From Cheilinus undulatus (lineage: Eukaryota > Chordata > Actinopteri > Labriformes > Labridae), in the NCBI RefSeq assembly GCF_018320785.1, contig NC_054877.1, positions 10,683,030 to 10,747,029 of the forward strand: 64,000 nt of DNA. The letters are read 5' to 3'. How positions within the stretch are numbered: position 1 is the first letter of the stretch; every line of letters begins with the position of its first letter. Under the pieces are notes generated by a model that was not told where the DNA came from, ran no database searches, and saw only the letters and a program-made list of their open reading frames with translations. Made by a program: the position numbers and the translations under genes. This document shows positions 44,915 to 59,900 of this stretch, one piece after another.

Positions 44915-47900
44915 ATGAGACGAACGAGAGCTTCCAGAAATAAAAGTCAGAGTGCAGAAGAAAATGGTGGAGACCAGTCTAAAACAGGTTGGTGAATTGA
45001 TTATTTACCACTGGAAGGTTAACTTAACAGTGTAGCTGGTTAGCTGCTAACATTACGTCACATGTGGACATGTCAGGGCAGAGGAGGGAAGGACAATGCA
45101 TGTTTATGTTTGTTTATTTCAAGACGACTTTTCCGTAGTTATGAAATATTGACAACATATTTGTTAAAATTGATGTGTAGTTCACAAGGTATAAGCAAAA
45201 AGTAAAGCAGTTTAATATAAAAGCCTTGTAATGTAACCTAAAACATCTTATAGTTTCTTTTATTCACTGCGTAAGACGTGATAAACCAGATTGTTTTGTA
45301 ATTATGGAAGCTGTAAATATCAGTATCGTTATTTGGAATAATAAATCATAAGACTTAGAATAATGTTGGGCTAATTAGAATTTACATTTAACGACAGTGT
45401 TTGGCAACACAGGTTTTCCTAATAAGTAGTTACATTACATCTCAACAGAACTACTTTGCACCATTATTTATTAGTGTAGTTATTCTCGGATTTATTTTAG
45501 GGATGCACCAATTCTGATACCAGTATCTGGTATTGATTTGAAGTACTTACCAAAATTACAGACACTGTGTTCTCACTGTTTGAGTAGTTAAGCCAAGTTA
45601 GAGCCATGTCTGCAGTTTAAGGGGAACCTTTAACACAGGTGGCAGTGCAAAGAAGTGAAGCCCACTTAAAACTATGCACTGATATGCTGTCAAGAGGAAG
45701 AATGAGGAACATCTAGTAAAAGTAAAACAAAAAACTATTCAGTAACTATTCATTTTTTTGTCCTTCAAAATAATAACTAATAAAGTTAAAAGTTCTAAAT
45801 TAGATAAATAAGACGGGAAAAAAACAAACTTTATTAACCCCCAAGGAGAAATTCTGTTTTTATTTTATCAGCCATGCTGCATACTTTTCTTGTTATTAAT
45901 ACACACACAATCACAAACCTATGATTATGCACTAAAGGAGAGATATCAGAGTGAGGGGCTGCACTCAGAAGAGCTCCCAAGCAGGGCTTTGTTGCCATGC
46001 TCAAGAGCAGTAACTATTTCCATACTTTGATTAGCACTGGGACTGGAACCAGTAACCCTTCAGTTCCCAACCCAAGTGCTAACAGGCCTGAGCTACTGCC
46101 AACCAATGGTATTTGGATCACCGTGCACAGTGAGAATAAAACATGACAAACTGTTCTCTCTCTGTTTGTGTGGTGTGTCTAGTGTGGCAGTGGAAAGGAG
46201 ATCAAGGTCAGTGGGTACCATACTCGCCTTCAGACTGTGCTTTGTTGGACTCTGCGGTCTCTTCAGGACAGACCTCCGTCACTCTGACCCTTGGGCCTGG
46301 GAAGTCCTATGAGGTTGACCTGAAGAAAATGGTCCAGATAAATCCAGTTACAAAATTCAAGAGGAAGATTCGCTCTCAGACAGTAAAAACAGGTATTGTT
46401 GTTTTTTTAATGTCAGATTTCTTTATTTCCTGCTTTTTTCCTTGAGAAATCCCTTGCTTGAACTTTTACGATCACAATTCATTCTTTACATAAAAGTCAT
46501 ATATCTGTGATAGAGCTGGACAATAAACTAACTTTCAGTGTCAATTATTGTAGAATGGCTTTATTCTGTAAAAGTCTTATTTTTCATTTTTCAGAAAGTG
46601 CAAATGACGCTGGGGACTTAACAGCTCCTAATGGCACAACAGTTGAAGTAAAAGAGGAAGAGGAGGACACGAATGAGCAACCTGCAGCAAAAAGGAGAAA
46701 GGCACAAAGCAAACAGGAAAGTCAGATGAAAGTAGAAGAAATAAAAAGTGAAGGTAATCTCACATTCGTAAACGTCTGGTTATGCCCTAAGTAAATGAAA
46801 TGTGATTTTAAAGATGTGATGTAATGGCAATCTCATAAGCACAGTATCTTTGGCTTTAATTTAAAACTTTTTTTTCTGATTAAAGGATATGTTGTCACCT
46901 GCGATATAAACTGGATGTCAGTTGTACTCATTAGGTCTGTCTTGTCTCTGTATTCATTGAACAGAGGTTGTAAAGATGGTGGTTATGAAAGGAAAAGCTC
47001 CAGTGGACTCTGAATGTAAAGCCAAACTCGGAAAGGTACGCTGTCTTCAATATTTCCTCACTAATCATATGGTTTGAGACCTCTTGAAAGATCTTTGCTC
47101 CCCATTCAGTTACAGTTCCTCTTTTAGCTTAACCTTCAAGTCTGTTTCATACTGGGCGTGTGGCAGCTGCATATCAGCAGCATCACTGCTCGATTTTTAA
47201 TGTGGCTTGAATTTTAACAAGTCGGGGCTTTCAGACTGCAAGTGTAAGTACAGTGTCTTACACGGAGAGAGTCTAGAGTATAGAGGGCGTGCCTGATTTA
47301 TACACGTAATGTATGTAATCCATATGTCCAGATTGGTAGAACACGTTTGCAATGTGTTTCTTGATGACCCTGACTAAAGCCTGGTACACAATGTGTGATT
47401 TTGGCCTGTCCCAGATGAGAGATGACCAACTGCAGTGATATCTTTGGTCGTGGCTCTGAAATGGTGGTCCTTCGTTGCGCTGTGGGACAGGTTCACAGAC
47501 CGCTGTTGTCATATTCGTACGACCAAAGGTAGCCTGGGATAAAATTCTGAAAGCATCAGAAATTTAGGATGACCATCTCACAATGTGATTGATGCTATGA
47601 TCTACGTTGACTTACCAATCAATGGGAATGCAAGAAGAAATGACAAAATGATAAACACAACACTGGCACTAACAAACATTTAGCATTAGAATGGAGACGA
47701 TGCCAGAATGCAGAAGTTGGTGGGATTTCAACTAGGAGGAAAATTTCATTGTACAGTCTACACACATCAAACTACATGTCGTGTCAGATTCATGGCACAC
47801 AGTGTAGCATGCCAGAAACATATAAGATTGTAGGAGGCTTAAGACCACAAGTCAAAATGCACTAGTCTAATAAAGTTGTTCTTGAAACTTCAGCTGCTGC

Positions 47901-50900
47901 AGGCACGTTGTTTCCACAGTAGAAAAACAAAAAACAAAGTAAAATTTCACTTACAGATTGTAGTTTTCAAAGTAAAAGCCTGGTTTAGCATTTCTGTGGA
48001 GAAACTCTCCTCCTTTGTGCAGAACGCTAATATGCAGAATTTTTCCTGCCTCAGTTTCACAATGAATGAAGTCACTTATGGGGAGATTTATAGAGGGGAA
48101 ACCTTTGAAAAAGACAGGGTTGTAACAGTAGGGAGAAAGTTACACATAGCCTACACTCTTATAGTATGAAAGCTGTGACAGCGCGATCTGGAGGGGACAC
48201 ATTTGGCAGGCATATGACATATACCAACATGCAACTCAGAAATGAGTGTTAAATGCAGTCTTAGATCAGTCAAAAAGTTATCTTATTTTAGTTAAAATTG
48301 GAAATGTTAAAGTTTAATTTTTCCAGAAGTCAAAAAGTCAAAATATAGGCAAAAGTTAGTGAAATAAACACTGACACTGATAACTGCTTTTGGCAACAAT
48401 TAAGTATGTCAAATGCTTAGGTTTGAGAGTGGCTCCAGCAAGTTTCAAATCTAATAGGAAAAAGAGATTAGATGGCTGATGGAGGTACTGTGGCTCAATA
48501 AGTAGAGTCAGTCAGCTCTCAACCTGGAGGTCATGAGTTCAGTCTCCAGCTCCTGCAGTCACATGTCGATGTGCTCTTTGTCAAGACACTTCACCCCAAT
48601 TTGGTCCCACTGCTGCATCAGTGGTGTGTGAATGTGTATGGATGCATATGAATAGGACTGACTAACTCTCTACATAGCAGCCTCTGCTATCAGTGTGTGA
48701 ATGTGGAGTGAATGAGTAGCTGTGGCTTGTGGTATAAAAGGCACCGAGTAGTCAGATGACTATTCAAGCTCAAATCCATTTACCATTTTAATGAAAATTA
48801 TAAGTTGCAGGCAGCTATATGTACAATAACTTTTTGTGCTGATTTGGTCTTGTGCTTTTTAGTTTTTTTCACCTTTGTGTGATGTTCTACTCTGTGTTAT
48901 GTGCAGATCATTTAAGTTTTGTAGAAATGCTTTCATAAAACATATTTGTCTTGAGAAACTAACCTAAAACTAACTAAGTCATACATAGTTAATTTGATGT
49001 CCTGTACATTAGTAACTGTTCCAACTCTCTTTTAGGCTCATGTTTACAATGAAGGAAATGAAGTTTATGACGTGATGCTCAATCAGGTAAAATATCTAGT
49101 AACATTTAATTACAAGTTGAATCACATGGATCTGCAAAGTAACAAATATATCCTAGAAATGTTTGCCTACTTTGCTAAGTGTATATGTGACATGTTTCAT
49201 CATAGCAGTTTATGTATTGTTTCTTTCTTTCTCTGTCCTATTGTGTAGACAAACCTTCAGTTTAACAACAACAAATACTACCTGATCCAGCTGTTGGAGG
49301 ACGATAACGCCAAGGCTTACAGTGTGTGGATGAGATGGGGCAGAGGTGAGTTTATGTGCCCATATATATTATTATGGTGGAATGTTTATTTTTTTTTTAT
49401 ACATTTCTGAAATTAGAAGGAAATTAATAAAAGTCTGCTGAAAGTATAGTGTCATGGATTTTCTGGGTTTTGTTTTGATTTTAGTTGGAAAAGTGGGTCA
49501 GAATAGTCTGACAGCCTGTGGCGGAGACTTGATGAAAGCCAAAGACGTCTTCAAGAAGAAGTGAGTTTGTGCAATCAAAAAGTGTGTATGTGGATGTCAA
49601 ACATTGATTTAACAACATTTTACAACTTATTTGTTGTTATTTACAGATTCTTAGACAAGACCAAGAATGAGTGGGAAAACCGAGCGTTATTTGAGAAAGT
49701 GGCGGGAAAATATGACATGGTGTTCATGGACTACAGCACAGACCAAAAGGCAAAGAACAACATCTCCTGTAGATAATATAACATGCATTTTCATAACTGA
49801 AAATCATTATTATGAAAATATTGATTTTGAAGTGAAGTCTGACATAGATGTTCTTCACTGTTTCAGGAGGAGAACCAGACCACAGTGGATGCAGCACCCA
49901 AAAAGAGAATCTCAAAGCTGGATATGAAGGTCCAGTCGCTCCTGGAGATGATCTGTGACCTCAAAGCCATGGAGGAGTGTGTGTTGGAGATGAAGTTTGA
50001 CACTAAAAAAGCTCCTCTTGGTTAGTCTGATAGTAGCAGACCTCTACGGGAATTTACCCGGACTTCTACCTTTTAAATCTTTTAGTTTCAACAACATAAG
50101 ATTCAAAAATTGACAATATTTTTAGATTCATATACAACAAAAACATTCAAAGTTGTCCCCAATCTCTCAAAGTTGCTATTTTAAATTAAAATATCCACCT
50201 GAATACATGAGCCAACTCATCTCAGTTCTAAACAAGCTGGTTTTATTGATTTGCGTCATATTTTAAGTTCAAAATTTCTTTTATGTTTTCAGGAAAGCTG
50301 ACCACAGAGCAGATCCGTGCGGGCTACACGGCACTGAAGAAAATCGAGGACTGTTTGAAGAAGAAGGGCAGCAACAAAGACCTGCTGGAAGCCTGCAACC
50401 AGTTCTACACTCGAATCCCCCATGACTTTGGGTAGGGAAAATGTGACTGTACAGCTAAAGAGATGCACTAAAGTAACTGGAAAACTAAAGGCTATAGAGT
50501 CTTAAGAGTTTAAAAACTAAAATCTTGAATTCTCCAGGTTGAGAGTGCCTCCAATCATTCGCACAGAAGATGAGCTGAAGGAGAAAATTGCACTATTAGA
50601 GGTAAAGATTCTTCTTTAATTGAAGTCTACTGTTCCTATTTTTCTGTTTCAATCAAGTCTTCAGTCCAGACCTTAATATCTTTATTTTTATTCCATTTTG
50701 ATTCTGTTTTCAGGCTCTGAGTGATATCCAGATAGCAGTGAAAATGGTTCAGTCCAGTGAGGACAGTGACGAACATCCTCTGGACAGACAGTATAAATCC
50801 CTCAGATGCCAGCTGCAGCCTCTGGACTCTGGCTGTGAAGAGTACAAGGTTTGATTTACTACCAACAATCTTTAACATTTAAAAATAGTGTGTTAATTTG

Positions 50901-53900
50901 CAAGATCACTACTACAGGCGTACAACAGGACAATCTGAGATTGTAAAGAAAAATAATATTTCGGCAAGCCGCCAAAGCACAGAAATCCCCTTATTGCCTG
51001 CTGCGACTTTGCAGTTCTGTACTTACCCTTTCCCCTCTGCTTTCTTGAGGAGCAGAGATTCATGGCTGTAAAACAAAACTTACCATGAATTTCACAAAGA
51101 AACCTTTGATTGGCCTATATGGAACTGCTCCATGGTTTTCTAAAATGCCAAAACTGGCACAAAATTTGCAAAATTTTTTGACAATCTTGAGCAATCCTAA
51201 ATAATAAGAGCCAAACAGCCTTACTATAGTCAGTGGAGGCTAGTCTGGCAGAGGCAGATGCAATCCTGTTAAAATAGTCACAGTGGGCAATACAACAGTA
51301 AATATAGACAGTAGGAAATAACACTGGCACACAGCTGATCATTTCAAAGGCCAATGGCAGCAGGGACAAATGAGCCTTTTGTTTCTGACTCCAATGATTG
51401 CATTAAGTCCCCCCTCTTAAAAGTAGCACAACATTATGGCATGAAATCCTGAGAAATGTAACATTACCAAAAATCTAAACCTTTTGTGACAGATCAGCAA
51501 TGTCCAGTTAAAATGTTGATGTTGTCCTTTGACTATATTGACTCTGCGTCTTTGCTCAGCCATGTTTATAGCATGTTATCCTTAACTCTGCAGCCTATAG
51601 AAGCCATGACATAACCTTTACAGCTCTTTATTATGCCAAAAATCTGATAACAATATTCAAAGAGGTTTATGGTGTTAGACACAGCGCTTGGTGCTTGAAC
51701 TGACTTTGAGCTGTGATCTTGCTCAACCCTATGGGAATATCTCCAAGAAGTAAATGCTGTCTCCTTTGCCATCTTACTAATTAACCTGGCTACTTCTGTA
51801 TGCACACTGACACCGTTCACCTTCCTCTGGAACGCAGCTACATAGAAACAGAGAGTGCACATAATTTTGGGATTTTCTTAGTTTTATGAAACAGGGAAAT
51901 ATGCATTTTTTTTCAGAAATTGATTACTTTTATTGAAAAATGAACAGATTACTCAAATTACAGCAAAAGTGTGTTTTAGTTGCTCAAGACAAAAAAGTAA
52001 TATGAGTACCCTAACACCACCTTTCTCCACCATTTTTCTGCAAGGCACCCTTAAAAATTTGGAAAAATCTTAGATCACCCCTATCAAAAATGTAAGAAAA
52101 TGTACATTTTAGATCCCTATGACTGCTGGGAGATATATGCAGTAACAGACTCAGTAAGATTAACCTCTAAAGCAGTGGTTCCCAGCCTTTTATACATGGA
52201 GCCCCCTTTCTGTTCCTGGTCAGTGCTGAGCCCCCACGACCCTCATGGAAGCAAAAAAAAGATGCCATGCTGTCAAAAACAGCACAAATTTGAACTCTTT
52301 CCTGAACAAAACCCAAAAAGAGGGTGTTATTCTTTCCAAGAGACCTTTGAACACACTACATATTACGTGTTTTATCTTGACTTTAATTCACATGGTGCTA
52401 AGATGATTTTGACAACCTCAGAGTGGACGGACCCCCTGGTCGGGAACCAAGGCTCTAAAGCACTCTTGTGAAATTATTAAGATGCCTTGGACGAAATGCA
52501 TTGTGGTCGTGTAGACCTTAAAAACCCACTTTAATGGGTTTCTCATTGAATGAATGTCTGCCCCCAACATTGTTATGATTTCAGGTGTATATGAGACAAT
52601 TTTGGTTATTTGTGCAGGGATAGCTACATGATAATTTGTGGTTACATATTGAACATTTTGAAGGCACCCCAGGGTGCCACGGCGCCCCGTTGAGAAAGGC
52701 TGCCCTCACTGACTACTTTATAATGTGTTACCCCAACACTGTTTTTAAGAATCCTATGATGCACTCATGACCATACGTCGCAGAAACGTTATCCCTGTTG
52801 TCAAAGTCTGAAAGGCCTGTCTTAGTCAGAAAAGACTTCTAAAACCACTCAGCCTGCTCTTGGCTTATGTTGTGGTTATTTCTGTAACAACAGAAGCACA
52901 AGATCAGGCCTCAGGGGACCCACTTTACATGGGCTTGATGGTATTTGCAAATCAAATTGAGCACAGCAGGGAGGTGCACAGTCTTCTTGCTCAACCACAG
53001 GGTTTTTCTTGAGTTGTTCTTTTATACACAGTCACCAAAGTCAAATTCATAACTGTAAGTTTTACATTGCTTCTGGTTTAAACAGTAAATACTCACCCAT
53101 GTTCATATAGGCAGCTAATTCAGGCAGCTAATTGTGTTTGTTAGACTCAAATAACAAACCAGGAAGTAAAGAACACCTGTCATATGTGCTGTGTTGTACC
53201 TAGTAGTCCAGCCAGCACAGCCATTTTAAACCAATGTCATAAGTGCATTTGTTAGTGATCGTACTACACCAAAACATGTTTATTCAGTTAATTGCTCCAA
53301 TAATCTTGTATTTTACTGAACTTTTATGTGAACAAATAAAACCTTTACATGAAAAATTAACCCCAAAATATATAGAGGGAACTTCACCAGTGAGGTAGCC
53401 TGCATAATACTGTTTTATTTATTTAATTCCATTGGTGCTTAGTCAAGTGTGCCTCAGTTGCTTTAATTATCAATCATAAATGTTTACCTTAGCTCCAAAA
53501 AAAGTCCCACAGGCTGGGTTTGAACCCCTGGGATGCACCACTAGGCTACTGCCCCATTACTCTAATTTTGTACAATGCTAAATATTCTCTCTGGTGAAAT
53601 TTCACAGTTTTATGGTCTCTCTCATGCTTGTTATGCTCAAGTTTTCTTGAAAATAAATCATGACCCGTTTTGTTCTGATGCCTGCCCCGTATTAAGGCAG
53701 GGTCATTTCATGACTAAAATCATGTACTGATAGATGAAGTTTTACAGTGACCCAAAATAGTTAGCTGAATGAAGCCAGAGTTGCAGTAATCTGGTGATTG
53801 TTTGTGAATATGAAGTTACTTTTATGCAAACCTTTGTCCTGTCTGTGTAAAGGTGATAGAAAAATATCTTCAGTCGACTCATGCACCCACCCACTCTGAC

Positions 53901-56900
53901 TACACCATGACCATCCTCGACATCTTCTCAGTGGACAGAGACAGCGAGAGCAGCAACTTCCAGTCACAGATGCACAACAGGTAAATCACAAATACCACAT
54001 ACAGTTCTTCAAAACTTCATTTGTTTAATGAACTAGATAAGATGTGGTATTTATTGTTTGTTATTCACCGCTTGGGTCTGTCTGTCTTTCAGGACTCTAT
54101 TGTGGCACGGCTCCCGCCTGTCTAACTGGGTTGGCATCCTCAGTAAGGGGCTCCGAGTGGCCCCACCTGAAGCCCCCGTCACTGGTTACATGGTAGGACA
54201 GATGGACAGAAAAACATACTCTAGTCCTATCTTCACTTTTTATTTGTTTCAGAATTACTCCTAAAATTTGGCAGTATTTTATGGAATCATGTTTCTTTGG
54301 TTAAAAAGAAGCTGACAATTTAATATGAGAGTGCTATATGATATAATAGTGCTATAATCACTCAAGACTTTTAGCAGCTGACATCAAAACATCTGTCTTG
54401 CCTTGGGTTCAGTGGCATAAGGAACATATTTCTTAATGTCAGTGCTAAATACACACTCTTGTCCACAAATTCCCTGAAGTAATATTAAACTATTGATATA
54501 TTTATATATTCTCCTGTTGTGCTGTGGGTTGCACTAAGAGGCAAGACTTAGTGATTAGTGATAGTTTATTGTTGTCTTAATAAGGTAATCACTGTGCTCC
54601 CTACTGCCACCCACTGACATGGAGGAGTATTACTCTACCAGCCACTACATTGCTGGCACCAGCTGAACAATAATGTGCAGCTACTAAATTATATTTTTTT
54701 AACCTACTATGTGAAATTAGATAATTTTCCTCAGCACACCTGGCAACCTCACGGCACAGTGGTTGAAAAACACTGCTTTAGTACATAACTGCAGTAAAAC
54801 AATAAGAAATCTCTCATCTCTCTCTGATGAACCTCAATTTCTGTCACCCACTGCTGCATGCTCTCTCTCTTTCTCTGTTTTTTACTGGATGATGGCAGCG
54901 CTTTTGGATAAAATATTACAAATATGAATATATTTTGTTCACTGAAAATGCCCCTGTTTCTCTTCCATATAGTTTGGGAAAGGTATCTATTTTGCTGACA
55001 TGTCTTCAAAGAGTGCCAACTACTGCTTTGCCAGTCAGAGCAACCAAGTTGGGCTTCTGCTTCTGAGTGAGGTTAGTTGATTTATAAAGTTTCCATATCT
55101 TTTTTCTTTCTTCACCTATTCATACCTGTAAAATATCTGACAAGGTAAATTTATAAAGTTAGCTGCATAACCTTGTCCTACTGTATTTCTGGGTGTGATG
55201 TGGATCTCTTAAGGCTTTATATTTCTAAGTATGCATGTAGTTTAGTTAACGCTAGCGCTTTCCTAGAAATACCTCGTAATTATTATTTTTCGGTTTCTCT
55301 GACATAATCATGGTTAGCAGGTTAAAAAGTTGTCTTTAGATTATTTCTGTGGGTGTTTGGTAAAGTTGTTCCTGTTGGTTCAACTGGTAGATTAAATTTT
55401 TGCAGTCCCTTTCATTTTTGATCTTAAAGATATAAAATGACCAATACTTTTAACGCTAAATTAGATCTCATGTACTGTTGTAAAATTAAGAATATTCCAG
55501 CTTTGGCTGAAACTTGTGTGCAGAAGTGAACAGAAATATTAGCCGAAAAGAGGCTTGTCCTCAAAACTTCCACAATAAGGTAAACAAAAAAATGTTCTTT
55601 TTGCAGGTTCAAACCTTCCTGTTATAACATTGAACCATTAGATTTTATTTCTAGCCAATTTAAACAGTGTAATTATTTAAATATTGGTTGTATCTGTTTG
55701 AGTTGCTGACAAAGTTAGCAGGAGAAACTTGAAGACTTTTGCTGTTAAGATGATTTGTGCCAGTAGTCGGTGCTAAGAGTTTGTTTATCTCAGCTTCTGC
55801 AGACTTGCCAAGCTTAGAGCCCACATAAACATTAAAACCAACCTGGTTTGAGTATAACACGACATGCTGGCCCCAGATGTGATGCAGTGCTGTTGAATGT
55901 CCTCGTTCTCTCTGTGTCTGCGTGGTCACAGGTCGCTCTGGGTGACTGTAATGAGCTGCTGGACGCCGACTACGAGGCCAATAATCTGCCGACTGGAAAA
56001 CACAGCACCAAAGGTCTCGGACAGACCGGACCTGACCCCAAAAACTCAGTCACTCTGTGAGTCTGTCACATCACGCTCACACATTTCATACAGGCTGAAC
56101 ATTGATTTAACTGTGCTTACACAATGAAAATCATTACATTATCTGAGCATGAGGGTTTACATTAGGAACGAAAATGCATGTTCATCAGCACGGAAATACT
56201 ACAGATGTTTGCTTTTATCAAAGTATAATTTGATATTACCCCTTCCTTTCATGTTAACAGTCCATATATCAAATGTCTTAAAGGTTTGTGTTTGTCAAGG
56301 ATTTAAAGTGAGTTAAATCAAAGACGTTTTTTTCTATTTCATCAAACTAAAAGTTTGTTAAAATGATTTAGAATATTACATGGAGCTCAGAGACCCCAGT
56401 ACCCCTGCAGTGTTTGGCTAAATTGCTCAAATTATTCATTAAATCTGTGCAGACCTTTTCATTTAGGTCTGTTTTCAAGCACTTTATAGGCATGTTTGAT
56501 GGTTTAATAACACCAAGAGGCGATTCAAAGTGAAAGCACTAAAACGAAAGTCCAAATACTAAACGCTGACCTCTGTTTGCTCTTCACTGAGTCATACATT
56601 AATGGACCGGCCTCCCTTTGCTCTCGTTTGTTCTCTGCCCTCTCTCCCGCTCTGCTGCCTCTTCTCTGTGGATCTCACAATTTGAAATAATAATGTTTTA
56701 TTACATAACAGTCATCTGAGTGGGAAACACCGTTAATTTCAACAAGTGATGTCCTCCAAATCTCAATCTAATGGACCATATTTGATGGGTGCTCTGTTTT
56801 TGGCTGCAAAGACATTATTTGGTCAAAAAACAATGTTTAGAGACAAATGACTTGCATATCATGGCCCCAGGCTCTCAGATTTTATGAGACTTGTATAGGA

Positions 56901-59900
56901 TTAAACAGAGTGTTTTAAAGGGATTTAAGTTCATCATTGTTGGCAGATGTAAAATTTCTGCCGTTATTTAAGTGACAATTTTAGCGGTGAATTTAAGCAG
57001 AATGTAGGGTAGGTTTTAGCAGAACCAACAGACTGTCACCAGTTTAGGTTCTATTGTTGTCCATCTTCATCTTTAAAGTGGGGGTATTATGCCTTTTTTT
57101 TAAGGCTTTACATATCTCTCTGATACCCACGTAGTAGCTTCACATGGTTCACAGCTCAAAAAACTCCTCATGTTTCTCACACTGGCGTCCTGAAAAACCC
57201 TTAGTCTGCCCCAATCACTGTGTTTCCTAATATTTTTCTGGAGTTTTATGTTTAGTGGTTTAACAGCAGTGATTTAGCTCATCATTTTTCTCAGTGCTAT
57301 TAGAAACAGGGGCTTTTTAGTTTGGGCTTATTTCCATTCTTTTGGGGTATAGGGGATATTATCTTTTATTTAAATCTATGTAACCAGGAAAGCCTCATTG
57401 AGATCAAGAATCTCTTTTGCAAGAGAGTCCTGGCCAAGATCGGCAGCAGCACAACTAACAGAGTTACAGACATAAAACATAGCAATTACAAATACAGATC
57501 AACCAACGCTAAGTCACAGAGCAAAAAGTCCTAACCTGATGCATCTTCCTCCAACACCTTTAAGCTGCATTAAAAAGATTTAAAGAGACCAACTCCCCCA
57601 GACACAGAGTCTCCTGCTGCAGATTTCAGGCTGCAGCAGGATTGTATCTGAAACTTCTACCCGTTTCATGATGGATTTTGGGAACAGATGAGCAAAAATG
57701 AGTCTACAAACTTAGTCACAGAGTGAAGACTGTAGCTTCCAGCACTTTTCAATAGAGTTGTTCCGATTCTGATACCAGTATATGTCCAATAATACGTCCG
57801 ATACGGCTTAAAATGCAGGTATTGGTATCAGCGAGTACTCAAGTTAATGCAACGATCCGATACCGTTCGGTTTAACTTTATATTTGACTCAGTTTAGCCA
57901 TGCTAAATGTTAGCGCTATAAACCGGAAAACACTGCCAGGAAACACTGCATACGTGAGCTACCCTTTTTGGAGCAGTGAAGAAGAACCAAAGAACCCACT
58001 GCAGCAGCAGTGCAGCTAGCTGTTGTGCCTTTCCACTGACACTATTGATGCCTTTGGATCCTTTGCAGCAGCATTTTCAGGGAGGCTGGAACTCGTGTGA
58101 CTTTTTGGGTCTTAAATGATTAAATCCAAACCAGTAAACCTGATATTGAACGTCTTTTTATCCATTTTAATCCAGGTACAATCATTTATTACCACTAGCC
58201 TGCTAACCGTCGTATTGTTTACTCTTTGTTAGGGTCTGTCAGCCATTAGCAGGCTGTTCTGTAATCACATCATGCTGCCGGAATAGAGCATAATGGAGAG
58301 AGAGAGATAGAGAGAGCCTGTGATGCAGCTCCCTGTATTCTTATTTTAATATTTAGCAGTAAAACTCAATAATCAGCAGAAAAACAAGTTCAGGGTTACA
58401 GTGATGCTGTACACTAACAATTCTATTTGTTCAGCCATGTTCTGAGTCAAATATACAATAGGTCTAAAATAATTTGCTAGTCTGCACAGTCAGTCCAGAA
58501 AGTTCACACTAGTATCGGATCGGTACTCGGTATCAGCCAATACCCAACATCTTGGTATCAGAATCGGTATCAAGAAGTAAAACATGGTATCGGAACATCT
58601 TTACTTTTCACGTGATTAAAATCACACAAGTTTGATGGAAGCAGATTTAGTATAGCCTTGTTAACTAGGACATGCCAGTGATTTAGCCTACTGGTTGTCA
58701 AAGAAGACCACCTGACTTGGTCATAAAGAGTACAATGATGAGTTAAGATTTGTTAAAAACCTCAGTACCCCATGGCATACAGTATCCAAAGATTTAAGTC
58801 CTTGAGTAGATGCATCCATGTATAAAACATCACTGTAATCAATCTGAGGCATAAAAGTGACAGAGACAAGTCTTTTTTAGCAGTAAATGAATAACAGAAC
58901 TTATCCCTGAAATAAAAACCGAGCCACAACTTAAACTTCTTTACAAGTTGCTCAATAAGAAGCATAGAATTTAAAGAATAATCAATCAAGAACCCAAGGT
59001 ATTTATAAAAAGACACAGACTCAATCACATCACTCTGAGATGTGGTAATACCACACAGGTTCAGAGGTTTTGTCTTTGAGCTTGAAAACATCATGAGTTT
59101 GCAGGAGCAGAACAGTAAATGACCGTGTCATCCACATACAAATGAAGATATGCATTCGGTAAATTTTGACCGATACTGTTGATAGAAAGTGTAAATAACA
59201 GCGGTTCCACTAATGAGCCCTGAGGCACTCCATTTTTAACTTCAAGACATTTAGAAGTGAAGCCTTCAGCCCCCACACACTGTGATCTGTTTGATAAATA
59301 ACCAAACCAACAAACAGATTGTTCTGACTGACCGATACAGCGTCACTTGTCTTTCAAAATGACCTAGTCAACAGTATCAAAGGCTTCTGACACATCACTG
59401 TGTTTTTCTCCCTCTCCCAGTTAATTATCAGTGAGTTTACTGGTTATTCTTCCGAGTTAACTTTAAAGACCAGTTCAGCCCAGTGATTTAGGAAGAGAGG
59501 AGCTGAAACTCTTGGTTGCTTTAATAATTCACAAGCTACAACTAAAGAGTGCATTTAAGAAGGGTTTAATAAACATATCAGGATTTTTTTCAGTATTGCA
59601 GTACAGAGATAAAGGTGACCTTTTAGCACTTTTTATCTTTAAAAAACCTGTGCTAATTTCCCTGTTAGCAAATCATTTTCACTTTGTTCCAACAAGAAAA
59701 ACAGTCTTTCAGCTAAGGCTAACTGCCTTTTTTTCCCATCCCTCTCTTTCTCAGGGATGGAGTGACGGTTCCGATGGGGCCAGGGGTAAAGACCAAGGTG
59801 GCGAGACAAAACGCTTACTCCCTCCTCTACAACGAGTTCATTGTTTATAACCCAGCACAGACTCGCATGAGGTACCTGCTGCGAATCAAGTTCAACTACT

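Noticed and set aside
52100-52471. 123-codon frame in parp2 intron 12
   Set aside because: It runs across a hAT MITE with an 8-bp target duplication and reads into its terminal repeats.
53500-53560. tRNA gene
   Set aside because: The wording 'gggtttgaacccc' resembles a B-box or T-loop, but no cloverleaf or A-box partner is present; it is probably a SINE scrap.
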